Part shown: positions 28,941-39,956 of the stretch, in pieces
Layout of the letters: each line of letters begins with the position of its first letter
Position numbering within the stretch: position 1 is the stretch's first letter
NCBI RefSeq assembly: GCF_005144795.1
Contig: NZ_SWFJ01000001.1
Span: 186,001-250,000 of the forward strand
From: Streptococcus mitis
Lineage (GTDB): Bacteria > Bacillota > Bacilli > Lactobacillales > Streptococcaceae
DNA: 64,000 bases
Direction: 5' to 3'
Position numbers and translations under genes: made by a program
Notes under the pieces: model-generated
Databases searched by the model: none
The model's input: only the letters and a program-made list of their open reading frames with translations
Told to the model about the DNA's origin: nothing

Positions 28941-29162
28941 ATGCTAGTTCTCTCTAACTCCGTTGATTATCAACATACTATCTGAGCTTTACAAGTTGTG
29001 GACAAAGAAACAAAACAAGTAACGATTAATCCCTTTAAAAGACTCACAAAAAACATCATTGAAATGAACCGCACTCCAATAGTTCAAGCATTAAGTGAGG
29101 TTGATGATCTAAAATTGATGTGTATACTATTTTTGTCATCGGTTACCGATTACGTTCCTTAG
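28941..29162 (+). pseudogene. small gene interrupted by one TGA
   Basis: A 74-codon frame from ATG 28941 to TAG 29162 broken only by a TGA at codon 15. After the TGA it reads as convincing protein (VDKETKQVTINPFKRL, then KNIIEMNRTPIVQALSEVDD). I recognise no family. It lies alone in the 460-base gap between the SPFH gene and adcA, which otherwise shows nothing besides the adcA terminator. Confidence 0.4.
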
Positions 29163-29206
29163 GTATCTGAAAGGTCTATAATGAAGTTACCATCTAGTAC
29201 CCAAAA

Positions 29207-29234
29207 ACCGACTAGCTCCTATGAACTAGTCGGT
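29207..29234 (-). terminator. intrinsic terminator of the adc operon
   Basis: CCGACTAG and CTAGTCGG form a stem, followed by TTTT on the minus strand just after the adcA stop. Confidence 0.85.
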
Positions 29235-29240
29235 TTCTCA

Positions 29241-30746
29241 TCAATGCGCCAACATTTCTTGGGCGATTTCTTGGCCAGATAGGTTATCTGGGTAGTAGGT
29301 TGGCCAGTTATCCATTTCTTCAAAGAGGGCTTCTTGGCTTGTGCCTCCAAAGAAGATATGGAAATGTCCTGCCTTAACTGGGGCGATATTGTGGTCACTA
29401 AACTGAACATACTTGAATTGTCCAGCATCCGCATCTGTGGCTTCAAATAGGAAGCGCACGCCACGATTTCCTTTCTTGTAAGTCAAGATTTTCTTACCAA
29501 CATACTTGTAAGTATATTTCTTACTTTGGCCACCTTGAACAAATTCCATAGTGTTATCAGTAATGTTAATCTTAGTCACATCTGTCTGATAGCCTTTTGT
29601 ATAGTAGGCCTTGTACTCAGCCTGAGTCATCTTACCAGTCAACTTAGCCTTGTAGTCAAAAACTTGGTCAAACGTACCATCTTCAAGGAAAGGATAAACT
29701 GATTGCCAATTACCTGCATAGTCACTCAAGGTGCGATCCTTGACAGCTTCATCCTCAAAGTAACCATTTTGGACTGTCTTGGTATCCTCTGCCTTTTCAG
29801 GCTCAATAGCTGGGCCTTCTTGGTCTGTTGTTTGTTTCAGAGCCTTGAGGTTTTTCTCCATCACGGAAATGTAGTTTTCTCCAGCCTTGGTGTCCTCTTC
29901 CGTCAGACTTTCTAAAGTATTGAGGACATCTGTTTTGACACCTGCTTCTTTTGAAAGTGTATTAGCAAGTGCTTGTGAAGCATTTTCTTCAAAGTAGATA
30001 TAGGCAATTTTATTTTTCTTGACGTACTCTGTCAATTCTGCCAAGCGAGCTGCTGATGGCTCTGCATCTGGAGAAAGGCCTGAGATTGCGACTTGTTTGA
30101 GCCCATAGTCCAAGGCAAGGTAGTTAAAGGCTGCGTGTTGAGTCACAAAGCTCTTTTGTTTGGCTTGAGACAAGCCTTCTGCATAAGCCTTATCCAAGGC
30201 TTGCAATTTTTCGATATAGGCAGCAGCATTCTTCTCAAAGGTCTCTTTTTTATCCGGATAATCTGCTGATAAGCTATCACGGATGTGCTCTACCAGTTTA
30301 ATGGCACGAACTGGTGATAACCAAACATGGGGATCGTACTCATGGTGATGGCCTTCTTCTCCATGGTCATGGTCTCCCTCTTCTTCCTCACCACCTGGCA
30401 AAAGCAACATATCGCCTGTCGCCTTGATGGTTTTGACCTTTTTCTTATCCAAGGTATCTAGTAATTTAGGAACCCATGTTTCCATGTTTTCATTTTCATA
30501 AACGAAGGTATCTGCGTCTTGGATTTTGGCAACTGCCTTGGCAGACGGTTCATATTCATGAGGTTCTGTACCAGCACCGATTAGGAATTCTACATTAGCA
30601 GTATCTCCTGCGACTTGCTTGGTAAATTCATAGACAGGGTAAAAGGTTGTCACAATATTTAGTTTGCCATCTGCCTGCTTTTGATTGGAACAAGCCACTA
30701 AAAACAAGGCACACAGACTGGCGAACAATAAGCTAATTTTTTTCAC
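29241..30746 (-). CDS. adcA: zinc-binding lipoprotein AdcA with C-terminal ZinT domain
   Basis: A 501-residue lipoprotein with GTG start (AGGAGA site upstream) and lipobox LFLVACSNQ. Residues about 25-310 are the cluster A-I zinc-binding domain, with an acidic His-rich loop (GDHDHGEEGHHHEYDPH) near 120-140. Residues about 320-501 are a fused ZinT domain ending in GHFHIFFG with metal-binding histidines. It hands zinc to AdcB and is last of adcRCBA. Confidence 0.95.
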   Translation of the reverse strand: MKKISLLFASLCALFLVACSNQKQADGKLNIVTTFYPVYEFTKQVAGDTANVEFLIGAGTEPHEYEPSAKAVAKIQDADTFVYENENMETWVPKLLDTLDKKKVKTIKATGDMLLLPGGEEEEGDHDHGEEGHHHEYDPHVWLSPVRAIKLVEHIRDSLSADYPDKKETFEKNAAAYIEKLQALDKAYAEGLSQAKQKSFVTQHAAFNYLALDYGLKQVAISGLSPDAEPSAARLAELTEYVKKNKIAYIYFEENASQALANTLSKEAGVKTDVLNTLESLTEEDTKAGENYISVMEKNLKALKQTTDQEGPAIEPEKAEDTKTVQNGYFEDEAVKDRTLSDYAGNWQSVYPFLEDGTFDQVFDYKAKLTGKMTQAEYKAYYTKGYQTDVTKINITDNTMEFVQGGQSKKYTYKYVGKKILTYKKGNRGVRFLFEATDADAGQFKYVQFSDHNIAPVKAGHFHIFFGGTSQEALFEEMDNWPTYYPDNLSGQEIAQEMLAH

Positions 30747-30755
30747 GTTAGTCTC

Positions 30756-31562
30756 CTATTTGATAAAACGTCTTACTAAACTAATGAGTAAAAAGACAGT
30801 TACAAAAATAATGGTAATACTTGCACTTGCAGGTGTTTCTGCATAGTAGGAAATGTAAAGTCCTGCTACCATTCCCAAAAATCCAATAGCACTGGCAAGC
30901 AGCATAACCGATTTAAAGTTTTTCCCTAGACGAAGGGCAATACTGGCTGGCAAGACCATAATGGTCGATACCAGAAGAGCTCCTGCAGCTGGAATCATAA
31001 GGGCAATGGCCACCCCCGTCACCATGTTAAAAAGAATAGACATGGTACGAACAGGCAAGCCATCCACAAAGGCTGTATCCTCATCAAAAGTCAAGATATA
31101 CATCGGACGAAGGAAGAGGAAGGTCAACATCAAAACAACCGCCGCAATGACAAAGAGGGAAATAACCTGCTCTTCACTAATCGTCACGATAGAACCAAAA
31201 AGATACTGGTCCAAACTCATTGAACTCGAGCTTTTACCCTTGCTCATGACAATCAGAGAAACAGCCAGACCTGTCGACATGAGGATAGCTGTCCCGATTT
31301 CCATAAAGCTCTTGTAAACTGTACGGAGATACTCCAAAAAGACCGCCGCAATCAAGACAATGGCAATCGTAGAAACAGTCGGAGAAATCCCTAGGACCAG
31401 ACCAAAGGCTACACCTGAAAGAGAGACGTGGCTGAGGGTATCACTCATCAAACTTTGACGGCGCAAGATAAGGAAGGTTCCAAGAACTGGCGAGAAAAGA
31501 CTCATGGCAATAACGGCCAGAAAGGCACGCTGCATAAAATCATAAGATAATAAACTAAGCAT
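30756..31562 (-). CDS. adcB: zinc ABC transporter permease AdcB
   Basis: A 268-residue polytopic membrane protein of the ABC-3 metal permease family. I choose the ATG at 31562 ([14 protein letters not shown]), which overlaps the adcC end by 8 bases. It forms the zinc channel with AdcC and AdcA. Confidence 0.93.
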   Translation of the reverse strand: MLSLLSYDFMQRAFLAVIAMSLFSPVLGTFLILRRQSLMSDTLSHVSLSGVAFGLVLGISPTVSTIAIVLIAAVFLEYLRTVYKSFMEIGTAILMSTGLAVSLIVMSKGKSSSSMSLDQYLFGSIVTISEEQVISLFVIAAVVLMLTFLFLRPMYILTFDEDTAFVDGLPVRTMSILFNMVTGVAIALMIPAAGALLVSTIMVLPASIALRLGKNFKSVMLLASAIGFLGMVAGLYISYYAETPASASITIIFVTVFLLISLVRRFIK

Positions 31563-32259
31563 GGCCCACCTCCTGATCATTCTCATGAACGTTGAAACAA
31601 CGCCATGGCGAGTCTTGGTTACGGACTAAATGAATATTGCGGTCCGCATAGTCCTTAACTTCTTCAGGGTCATGAGTAATCATCAAAACAGCCTTGCCAT
31701 GATGATGGGCGCTGTGATGCATGAGTTCGTAAAATTCGTTTTTACTTCCTGCATCCATCCCCGTTGTCGGCTCATCTAGGATAAACACATCTGGATCCGA
31801 AGCAAACATACGCGCAATCACCGCTCGCTGCTTTTGTCCTCCAGATAGAGAACCCAAGCGTTTGTCTCGATGTTCCCACATGCCAACTGAGTCCAGACTA
31901 GCCTTGATATGCTCCTCATCATGAGCATTCAAGCGACGGAACCAGCCTTTTCGCGGATAGCGACCCGACTTGACAAATTCATAAACCGTACTTGGAAAAC
32001 CTGCATTAAAACTAGCAATCTGCTGGGGAAGATAGGCCATTCTCAATTTCTTACCCTGCGTATTTGTCTTTGAAATAGTTACCTTACCAATGCGTGGTTG
32101 GAGAATTCCAAGACTGGCTTTGATGAGTGTCGTCTTAGCCGCTCCATTTTCCCCCGTCAAGGTAACAAATTCCCCACTATCAATACTATAATTGATATGT
32201 TCAAGAACAGGCTCCTTATCATAATAGAAAGATAAATCCTCTACCGTAATATATCTCAT
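31555..32259 (-). CDS. adcC: zinc ABC transporter ATP-binding protein AdcC
   Basis: A 234-residue ATPase with signature LSGGQKQR, Walker [11 protein letters not shown] and a Walker A that reads GENGAAKTT, so the usual Gly before Lys is Ala. The change is small and, as far as I recall, found in other AdcC/ZnuC proteins. It overlaps adcR and adcB. Confidence 0.94.
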   Translation of the reverse strand: MRYITVEDLSFYYDKEPVLEHINYSIDSGEFVTLTGENGAAKTTLIKASLGILQPRIGKVTISKTNTQGKKLRMAYLPQQIASFNAGFPSTVYEFVKSGRYPRKGWFRRLNAHDEEHIKASLDSVGMWEHRDKRLGSLSGGQKQRAVIARMFASDPDVFILDEPTTGMDAGSKNEFYELMHHSAHHHGKAVLMITHDPEEVKDYADRNIHLVRNQDSPWRCFNVHENDQEVGHA

Positions 32260-32699
32260 TATTTGATTTCTCCTACTAAAGCAGTCAAAAACCGCTGAAT
32301 CACTTTTTGTTCATTTGGAGTAAACTGAGTCGCCACTTCTTCATAGATTAAAAGTGTATGCTCATGGTGATGATGGTGCTCCTCAGCGATTGGACGAGCC
32401 AAATCAGTCAACTGATAAAAAATCACACGCGCATCCTTCGGATCTTTAGACGTTTCCAGCATTCCTTCCTTGACCAAAGACTTAATGGCCTTGGTAACTG
32501 CTGCCTGACTGACATTGAGACGACGGGCCAGTTCTGAATTTGTTAAAGATTCCTCTGACAAGAGCATGAGGATATGCTCCTGAGTATTGGTCAGGGTCAC
32601 CTCGCTAGTGCAATGACCTATTAGGATTTCATGCTGATTTTCAGACTTCAAGATAACCTCATTCAAAAAAGTATCAATTTCCTGCGCAAGCTGTCTCAT
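32259..32699 (-). CDS. adcR: zinc-dependent MarR-family repressor AdcR
   Basis: A 146-residue MarR protein with a winged helix ([21 protein letters not shown]) and His-rich metal sites including [10 protein letters not shown]. With zinc bound it represses zinc uptake genes. It is the first gene of adcRCBA and its own box lies just upstream. Confidence 0.94.
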   Translation of the reverse strand: MRQLAQEIDTFLNEVILKSENQHEILIGHCTSEVTLTNTQEHILMLLSEESLTNSELARRLNVSQAAVTKAIKSLVKEGMLETSKDPKDARVIFYQLTDLARPIAEEHHHHHEHTLLIYEEVATQFTPNEQKVIQRFLTALVGEIK

Positions 32700-32756
32700 G
32701 TGTTACTCCTTTCTTAACTATCACTTTTAGATAAAAATACCGATAGCCATCGATTC

Positions 32757-32773
32757 TTTACTGGTTAATTATA
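32757..32773 (-). promoter_or_regulatory. AdcR operator at the adc promoter
   Basis: TTTACTGGTTAA (32757-32768) matches the AdcR motif TTAACYRGTTAA in 11 of 12 positions and touches the minus-strand -10 TATAAT (32768-32773). Confidence 0.75.
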
Positions 32774-32785
32774 TCACAAACCAAA

Positions 32786-32828
32786 AAAGAGTCAAGGGAA
32801 AGAGCTATAAAAACGTTTCCCTTGACTC
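32786..32828 (-). terminator. strong terminator of the nucleotidase gene
   Basis: GAGTCAAGGGAAA and TTTCCCTTGACTC form a 13-base perfect stem with a minus-strand T run. It insulates adcR from the upstream gene. Confidence 0.92.
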
Positions 32829-32848
32829 CTTTAGATTTGAAATTTAAC

Positions 32849-34867
32849 TTATTTTTGCTGTGATTTTTTACTTACAAAGATACCTGCTAACCCTGCAACC
32901 ATTCCCATTAAAAGCAAGAAAATAGATTGTTCACTACCTGTATTTGGAAGAACTTTTTCTGAAACGACTTCCTTCTTGCTAAATTGACCTGCCACCTCAT
33001 AAGAAAGTTTTACAGTAGTATTTGCATCACCTGTAGCTGCATCCGTTTGAGACGTTTCTGTAGGTAGACTAAAGTTTTTAGAATCAACAGAAATCGTCCG
33101 TGAATTTGGATTAATCTTTTCATACTGACTCAAATCAGCAGTTTTCAGATATTCTTCAAAGGCTGCATCCATAGAAGGACCTTCTTCTCGTGCACCACCT
33201 AACATAGTGTAACCATCTCCACCTGCAGCTAGGAAATCATTGGTTGCAAGATAGTAGGTTTTTACGAGATCCAGGAGATCATAACGACCAGTCACGCGGT
33301 TTTTGACCTGGATTGCCAAGACACGTTTCCCTGATGGTAGGTTAGTATCATAGTAGACCTTCACACCTGAAACTTGCAAGAAACCACCACTTGGTTCTAG
33401 CAATGGTTGTCCGTTCTCATCCAAGACCTTCTTGCCATCCTTATCGACCTGCAAGATAGATCCGAGTGACTTTTCAAACATATCCAATACTTGTTGCCCA
33501 GTCACTTGGATTTGTGAAATGGTATTTCCAAATGGAAGAACAGCAATAACATTACCTTTTGTGATTGGTTTTCCTTTTGCAATAGTTTCACGCAGTCCAC
33601 CACCATTTGTCACAGCTATGTCAGTCTGATGGCTAAATCCTGTTTGACCATACTGATAGAGGGAATCTGCTACGACGTTTCCGAGGTTAGTTTCACGGAC
33701 TCGAACATTTTCCCGGTCACCGTTGAGTTCTACTGGGCTATTTGAAACGACTTCAACAGCATTTTCAGCATCGTATTTTTGTTTAATGTCTTTGACTAGT
33801 TTTTCAACTGTTGGATTTGCTGGTAGTTTTTTGGCATCAGCAGCCGCAATCTGAGTTGGATTTCCCAAAAGCTGATGTGATTTGTAGATGATTTTCCCTA
33901 CATTATGAAGGTAGCTTCCTGTCTGGTTATAGGTAACATTTTCCCCATAGGTCGTTGATTCTACTGTATGAGAGTGGCCATCGATTACTGTTACGCGTTT
34001 CCCTTTCAAACGAGGATTTTTAGACAAGGCTTCTGCCAGAGTTGAACCACGCCATTCGACTGGGGTTGTCGTATCTACACCTAAGTGAGCGAGTACGACA
34101 TATTGTTTGTAGTCCTTACCTTCGGTACTTGCCTTAGCTTGCACTTCTTCAATAACCTTATTCACCTCTGTGATTGGATCTGTAAAGGTTACTCCTTTGA
34201 CATTTTTAGGGTGAGTTTTAGTAGCTGTTTCCGGTGTTGTCACACCAATCACAACAAACTCATCACCTTCTACAGTCTTATCTTTATCAACAATTGTAGA
34301 ATCTTCAAAGAGACGGGTACCATTGACGTAGGTATTTGAGCTAAGTAATGGGAATTTCAAAATTTCCTTGTATTTCTTAGCTTCGTCTAAACCAAAGTCA
34401 AACTCATGGTTTCCTACTGCCATGGCATCATACTGCATCTGATTGAGAATTTCGGCGCGTGCTTCACCCTTTGTAGAGTTGGAAATCGGTAAACCTTGGA
34501 AGGCATCTCCAGCATCTACGACGAGAGTAGTTTGATTTGATTTCGCGCGTTCCTGCTCGATGACTGTCGCTAGCTTAGCGTCTCCAATAACGCCCTTTTC
34601 CTCAACAATACGACCATGGACATCATTGGTGTGCAAGATAACGGTGTCTTTTTCTTCGCTTTTAGGAGATTCAACAGGAGTTTCCTTTGCTTCCGCTGAT
34701 TCAACAGTTGTGGGAGTTGCCGCCTCTATTGTTGGAGCTGCAGGAGTTGCTACAGCAGGTGACTTCTCTATAGAACTAGCCGTTTCATCAGCATAAGCAT
34801 GCCCAGCCAATAAGACTGGGGCCAATAGGGCTGTCGACAAGACAGGTAACAAGAAACGTTTATTCAT
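32849..34867 (-). CDS. cell-wall-anchored 5'-nucleotidase
   Basis: A 672-residue sortase substrate. The start at 34867 (MNKRFLLPV) is chosen for spacing from an AAAGGG site; a second ATG lies 6 bases upstream. A signal peptide ends at about AYA-DET, and an acidic/Ala/Thr linker follows. The metallophosphatase domain has DVHG, GDAFQG, GNHEFD and GHSH motifs. A 5'-nucleotidase C-terminal domain follows, then LPNTG, a hydrophobic segment and KKSQQK. Such enzymes make adenosine at the cell surface and dampen host immunity. Confidence 0.93.
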   Translation of the reverse strand: MNKRFLLPVLSTALLAPVLLAGHAYADETASSIEKSPAVATPAAPTIEAATPTTVESAEAKETPVESPKSEEKDTVILHTNDVHGRIVEEKGVIGDAKLATVIEQERAKSNQTTLVVDAGDAFQGLPISNSTKGEARAEILNQMQYDAMAVGNHEFDFGLDEAKKYKEILKFPLLSSNTYVNGTRLFEDSTIVDKDKTVEGDEFVVIGVTTPETATKTHPKNVKGVTFTDPITEVNKVIEEVQAKASTEGKDYKQYVVLAHLGVDTTTPVEWRGSTLAEALSKNPRLKGKRVTVIDGHSHTVESTTYGENVTYNQTGSYLHNVGKIIYKSHQLLGNPTQIAAADAKKLPANPTVEKLVKDIKQKYDAENAVEVVSNSPVELNGDRENVRVRETNLGNVVADSLYQYGQTGFSHQTDIAVTNGGGLRETIAKGKPITKGNVIAVLPFGNTISQIQVTGQQVLDMFEKSLGSILQVDKDGKKVLDENGQPLLEPSGGFLQVSGVKVYYDTNLPSGKRVLAIQVKNRVTGRYDLLDLVKTYYLATNDFLAAGGDGYTMLGGAREEGPSMDAAFEEYLKTADLSQYEKINPNSRTISVDSKNFSLPTETSQTDAATGDANTTVKLSYEVAGQFSKKEVVSEKVLPNTGSEQSIFLLLMGMVAGLAGIFVSKKSQQK

Positions 34868-34967
34868 TTTCATCCCTTTCTTTTTCTCATTCACACTATA
34901 TTGTACGCTATTTACAATATTTTTGAAACTTTCAACATATTTTTTACTAAAATATTCGCCATTTAAC

Positions 34968-35000
34968 AAAAAAGCCTGAACTAAAAAATTCAAGCTTTTA
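34968..35000 (-). terminator. intrinsic terminator of the dlt operon
   Basis: AAAAGCTTGAA and TTCAGGCTTTT with a T-rich minus-strand tail, just after dltD. Confidence 0.65.
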
Positions 35001-35006
35001 ATCAAT

Positions 35007-36510
<1,504 letters not shown>

Positions 36511-36520
36511 TTATTTCCTT

Positions 36521-37765
36521 TTATTTTTTAAACCATAAATCATTCAAAAATCCAGAAAAGATTAAGAATGACAGCATGACGACATGGAAGGTGACAACCA
36601 TGCCAAGCAACTGAATCCAGCGATTCTCAGGTAGAGCAGCTTTCCCTGCTTTTTTCCGTTCCTTATTGAGCGTTTTTTTCTTGCGAATCCAAACATCATT
36701 AATAACCAAGCCTAATCCATGAAAGAGGCCATAGGCGATATAGTACCAGGTCACTCCATGCCAAAATCCCATAATCAGCATATTTACAATATAGGCCACA
36801 CTTGAGGTTACATTGCGATTCTTAAAGACCTTCTTTCTGGTCAACACCATGACCATTCGCATAAAGACAAAGTCACGGAACCAGAAAGACAGACTCATGT
36901 GCCAGCGATTCCAAAACTCTTTTAAATCCCTAGATAAAAAAGGCTTGTTGAAGTTAATTGGACTATGAATCCCCATTAAGTTTGAGATTGCCAAGGCAAA
37001 CATAGAGTAGCCTGCAAAGTCAAAGAAAAGTTCTAGACCAAAGGTATACATAACTGCCAAGGCATAGTGGTTAAAAAAGCCACCTGTCTGCAGGGCTAGA
37101 TTCTTCAGAGGAGGTAATAAAATCTCTCCTAAAATGTGAGCTATGATAAACTTATATAGAAAGCCAAGCATAATATACTTGACAGCCTCTTCCAGCATAT
37201 CTATCAACTCATCCCGCTCAGGAATGGTCTGATAATTTTCATTAAATCGCTTAAAGCGATCGATTGGGCCACTTGAAAAAGTCGGCATGAAGAGAAGAAA
37301 ACGGAGGAATTCCCAGAGGGTAAAATCCTTAATCACTCCATCTCTCAGCTCGATGATAATCCCAACCGAACGAAAGGTCAGGTAAGAAATTCCCAAAAAA
37401 CCAAGCAAAGACTGCGTTCCATTGATAGCCGGCTGCACCTTGACAAAGACAATCGGCAGTAGGGACAGAAAACTAACTAGGTAGAAGACCCACTTCCCAT
37501 CCTTACTTTTTCGATAGTGCTTATAGAAGAGCAGGAGCAATATTTCCCAGCACAGATAAATACCCAAGGCAACCAACTGATTAGTCTTCCCACCCACCAA
37601 CATGGTGACGATAAAGAAGAGGCTAACCAGCACTTCATACCAGGCAAAGCGTTTCTTGAAAAAGAGACCGATAAAGATGGGCAAGGTTGCAGCAATCACA
37701 TAAACAAAATACTGAGGATTGCCATACGGCTCTAAATGATGAAGCTGTTTAAAGAACTCCATCAT
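36521..37765 (-). CDS. dltB: MBOAT acyltransferase DltB
   Basis: A 414-residue polytopic MBOAT protein. The invariant histidine is in [10 protein letters not shown], and [15 protein letters not shown] is the other conserved block. It passes D-alanine from DltC across the membrane. It overlaps dltA by 4 bases. A paralogue lies at 41136-42299. Confidence 0.96.
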   Translation of the reverse strand: MMEFFKQLHHLEPYGNPQYFVYVIAATLPIFIGLFFKKRFAWYEVLVSLFFIVTMLVGGKTNQLVALGIYLCWEILLLLFYKHYRKSKDGKWVFYLVSFLSLLPIVFVKVQPAINGTQSLLGFLGISYLTFRSVGIIIELRDGVIKDFTLWEFLRFLLFMPTFSSGPIDRFKRFNENYQTIPERDELIDMLEEAVKYIMLGFLYKFIIAHILGEILLPPLKNLALQTGGFFNHYALAVMYTFGLELFFDFAGYSMFALAISNLMGIHSPINFNKPFLSRDLKEFWNRWHMSLSFWFRDFVFMRMVMVLTRKKVFKNRNVTSSVAYIVNMLIMGFWHGVTWYYIAYGLFHGLGLVINDVWIRKKKTLNKERKKAGKAALPENRWIQLLGMVVTFHVVMLSFLIFSGFLNDLWFKK

Positions 37766-39312
37766 CTCCTATTTACCTCATTAATCAATCCTTTGATGTC
37801 AATTTTCCCATTTGGAGTCAGTGGCAAACTGTCTCGATAAAGGAATTTGGACGGCATCATATAAGACATCATAATATCTGTCAAGTCTTCCTTGATAGCC
37901 TTGGTAATATCGATATCACGTTCAAACTGCTCACGAACACCATCTTTTAAGATGACATAGGCCAACAAATTTTGTACCTTGTGGTCCTTGTTATAGCGCG
38001 GTACTGCAACAGCAGAATCGATAAAGCGAGACTTGTTGAGGTTTTGAGAGACATCTTCTAACTCAATGCGGTAACCGTTGAACTTAATCTGAAAGTCCAT
38101 GCGTCCGCCGTAGAGAAGCAAGCCCTCATCTGTCATGGTTCCCACATCGCCTGTGTGATAGGCTGGCAGTCCTTCAAACTCAAAGAAGGCTTCCACTGTT
38201 TTTTCAGGATTGTTCAGATAACCTTTTGAAACGGCTGGTCCAGAAACAATGATTTCTCCCTGTTCGCCATTTGGCAATTTATTGCCTTCCTCGTCAATGA
38301 TAAAGGTTGGAGAATCAGCCTTGGTATATCCGATTGGTAGGCGTTTGAGAGTCGCTAGCATTTCGTCTGTCACGGCAACAGCTGATAGGGCTACTGTCGC
38401 TTCTGTTGGACCGTAGGCATTGATAATACGAGCATTTGGGAAACGTTCGCGCAGTTTTTGAGCTGTTTTAACCGTCAATTCTTCACCATCAAAGTAGAAA
38501 TGCGTGATACCTGGCATTTTCTCGCTGTTGAAGTCTTCAGACAACATGGCCATATCCGCAAAGGATGGTGTTGAAGTCCAGATAGCGATTGGCAATGAAA
38601 AGATGGTCGCAAAGAGTTGCTTAAAGTCCTGAGTGATGACAGATGGTAAGGCAAAAAGAGTTCCTCCCAGTGCCAAGGTCGGAGCCCAATACATGACAGA
38701 CAAGTCAAAAGAATAAGGTGGCTGAGCCAACATTTGCGGACGACTTGGCGTCGCAAATTCCTTGTCCGTAATCATCCAGTTGGTAAAGCTGAGGAGATTA
38801 TCATGTGAAATCTGCACTCCCTTTGGCTTACCAGTCGTACCAGAAGTAAAGATAATGTAGTAGTTATCATCTCCCTTGACTGGATGCGCGATCTCATAGC
38901 TAGGCCCTTGAGCAAAGGCTTCATGAACCTGAGCTAGATTCAACATCGGTGTAGAAATCTGCTCCAATGGAAAGTCTGAAATGGCAATAATCAAGCTTGG
39001 ATCTGCTACTTCTAAAATAGCTGAAACTCGCTCCAAGGCCGAATGGCTGTCAATGGGAATGTAGGCATGACCTGACTTAGTCAGCGCTACAAAGGTTGCC
39101 AACATTTCATATTCTTGGCCACCAAAAACAACCACAGGAGACTTCTCTGGTAAATCCAGTTGATCGATGGCTGCAGCCAAACTATCCGAATCAGCTTTCA
39201 AATCTCCATAGGTGTGTTCCTGTCCCAAAACATTGTAAACAGGATAGCTAGGCTGGGTCTGAGCAAAATGCTCAATGGTTTCAATCATATCTACTATTGG
39301 TTTATTTGACAT
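37762..39312 (-). CDS. dltA: D-alanine--DltC ligase DltA
   Basis: A 516-residue adenylating enzyme with A-motif [19 protein letters not shown] and PNGKIDIK. It activates D-alanine with ATP and loads DltC. It follows dltX by 20 bases. Confidence 0.97.
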   Translation of the reverse strand: MSNKPIVDMIETIEHFAQTQPSYPVYNVLGQEHTYGDLKADSDSLAAAIDQLDLPEKSPVVVFGGQEYEMLATFVALTKSGHAYIPIDSHSALERVSAILEVADPSLIIAISDFPLEQISTPMLNLAQVHEAFAQGPSYEIAHPVKGDDNYYIIFTSGTTGKPKGVQISHDNLLSFTNWMITDKEFATPSRPQMLAQPPYSFDLSVMYWAPTLALGGTLFALPSVITQDFKQLFATIFSLPIAIWTSTPSFADMAMLSEDFNSEKMPGITHFYFDGEELTVKTAQKLRERFPNARIINAYGPTEATVALSAVAVTDEMLATLKRLPIGYTKADSPTFIIDEEGNKLPNGEQGEIIVSGPAVSKGYLNNPEKTVEAFFEFEGLPAYHTGDVGTMTDEGLLLYGGRMDFQIKFNGYRIELEDVSQNLNKSRFIDSAVAVPRYNKDHKVQNLLAYVILKDGVREQFERDIDITKAIKEDLTDIMMSYMMPSKFLYRDSLPLTPNGKIDIKGLINEVNRR

Positions 39313-39332
39313 AATAAGGATTCTCCTTCAAG

Positions 39333-39464
39333 TTAAAATTCATTATAGATAAAGCTTCCTTGACCCTGACCAAGATAGCTAAAAAAGTAAAGTAGCCCTA
39401 GAAAGATAATAAAATACAAGGCTGTCCGACCAAAAAAGAGGTACAATTCTTTTCTCTGTTTCAT
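39333..39464 (-). CDS. dltX: DltX micropeptide
   Basis: A 43-residue protein, MKQRKELYLFFGRTAL then one membrane segment, ending in FIYNEF. The C-terminal aromatic motif and position directly before dltA identify DltX, the small membrane subunit whose C-terminus takes part in D-alanine transfer with DltB and DltD. Confidence 0.93.
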   Translation of the reverse strand: MKQRKELYLFFGRTALYFIIFLGLLYFFSYLGQGQGSFIYNEF

Positions 39465-39536
39465 CAAGAAAAACCATTCATTTCTGTAATTTTTCGCTAA
39501 AATAAAATCAATTTCTTACTAATTTATTTTTCTGCT

Positions 39537-39566
39537 ATTATACCACTTTATAGACTAGTTTTTCAA
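39537..39566 (-). promoter_or_regulatory. promoter of dltXABCD
   Basis: On the minus strand TTGAAA (39561-39566), 18 bases, TATAAT (39537-39542), about 70 bases before dltX. The rest of the 333-base gap 39465-39797 holds only the hairpin at 39684-39733. Confidence 0.75.
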
Positions 39567-39683
39567 TTGTTTACCCGTCTATTTTCACTACGTTTCAGTA
39601 ACATTAATTTGTTCCATATGATTCTTTCTAATGATATCTCGAATGCTTTTCAGTATAGATTATATGGGGACTACAACAAAATA

Positions 39684-39733
39684 GGCTCCATACTACCTAT
39701 ATAGGATTTCTCCACTATAAATATTATAGAGCC
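39684..39733 (-). terminator. large hairpin between the two dlt-type clusters
   Basis: GGCTCTATA and TATGGAGCC bracket a long loop and are followed on the minus strand by a short T-rich stretch. It may end the transcript of the second cluster. Confidence 0.45.
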
Positions 39734-39797
39734 TTATCTTATGTCTCACTTTATCAGTGCAGTTCCCTTTATCTAGAGATTTTTATAGTATGTGATC

Positions 39798-39956
39798 CTA
39801 GAATTCACTATAGATAAATTCTTGAATGTTTGAAAAATCGGTTACAAAACAATAAATCACGATGCTTAAGATAACCGTATAGAAAAATAGCGTCCACAAG
39901 ATTAAACTGTGTGTGTTAGTTATCTTGGTTTGCAAATTTGTAAAGTTCTTTTTCAA
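39798..39956 (-). CDS. second DltX-like micropeptide
   Basis: A 52-residue frame starting with TTG at 39956 (an AAAGGATGG site lies upstream) and overlapping the end of the DltD-like gene by 41 bases; a second TTG lies at codon 8. It has a basic N-terminus, one membrane segment (residues about 18-38) and the C-terminus EFIYSEF, nearly identical to FIYNEF of DltX in this window. The topology, length and ending identify a paralogous DltX. It is too short and lacks an ATG, so it is easy to miss. Confidence 0.78.
   Translation of the reverse strand: MKKNFTNLQTKITNTHSLILWTLFFYTVILSIVIYCFVTDFSNIQEFIYSEF

Noticed and set aside
29067..29091. Sequence resembling the IS3-family end TGAACTGCACCCCAAAAGTT
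   Set aside because: Similarity is only partial and the bases encode a sensible peptide (EMNRTPIVQ) in the broken frame 28941-29162; no partner repeat was found.
31555..32259. AdcC Walker A Gly-to-Ala change as a loss of function
   Set aside because: All other ATPase motifs are intact and the same Ala is, to my recollection, usual in this family.
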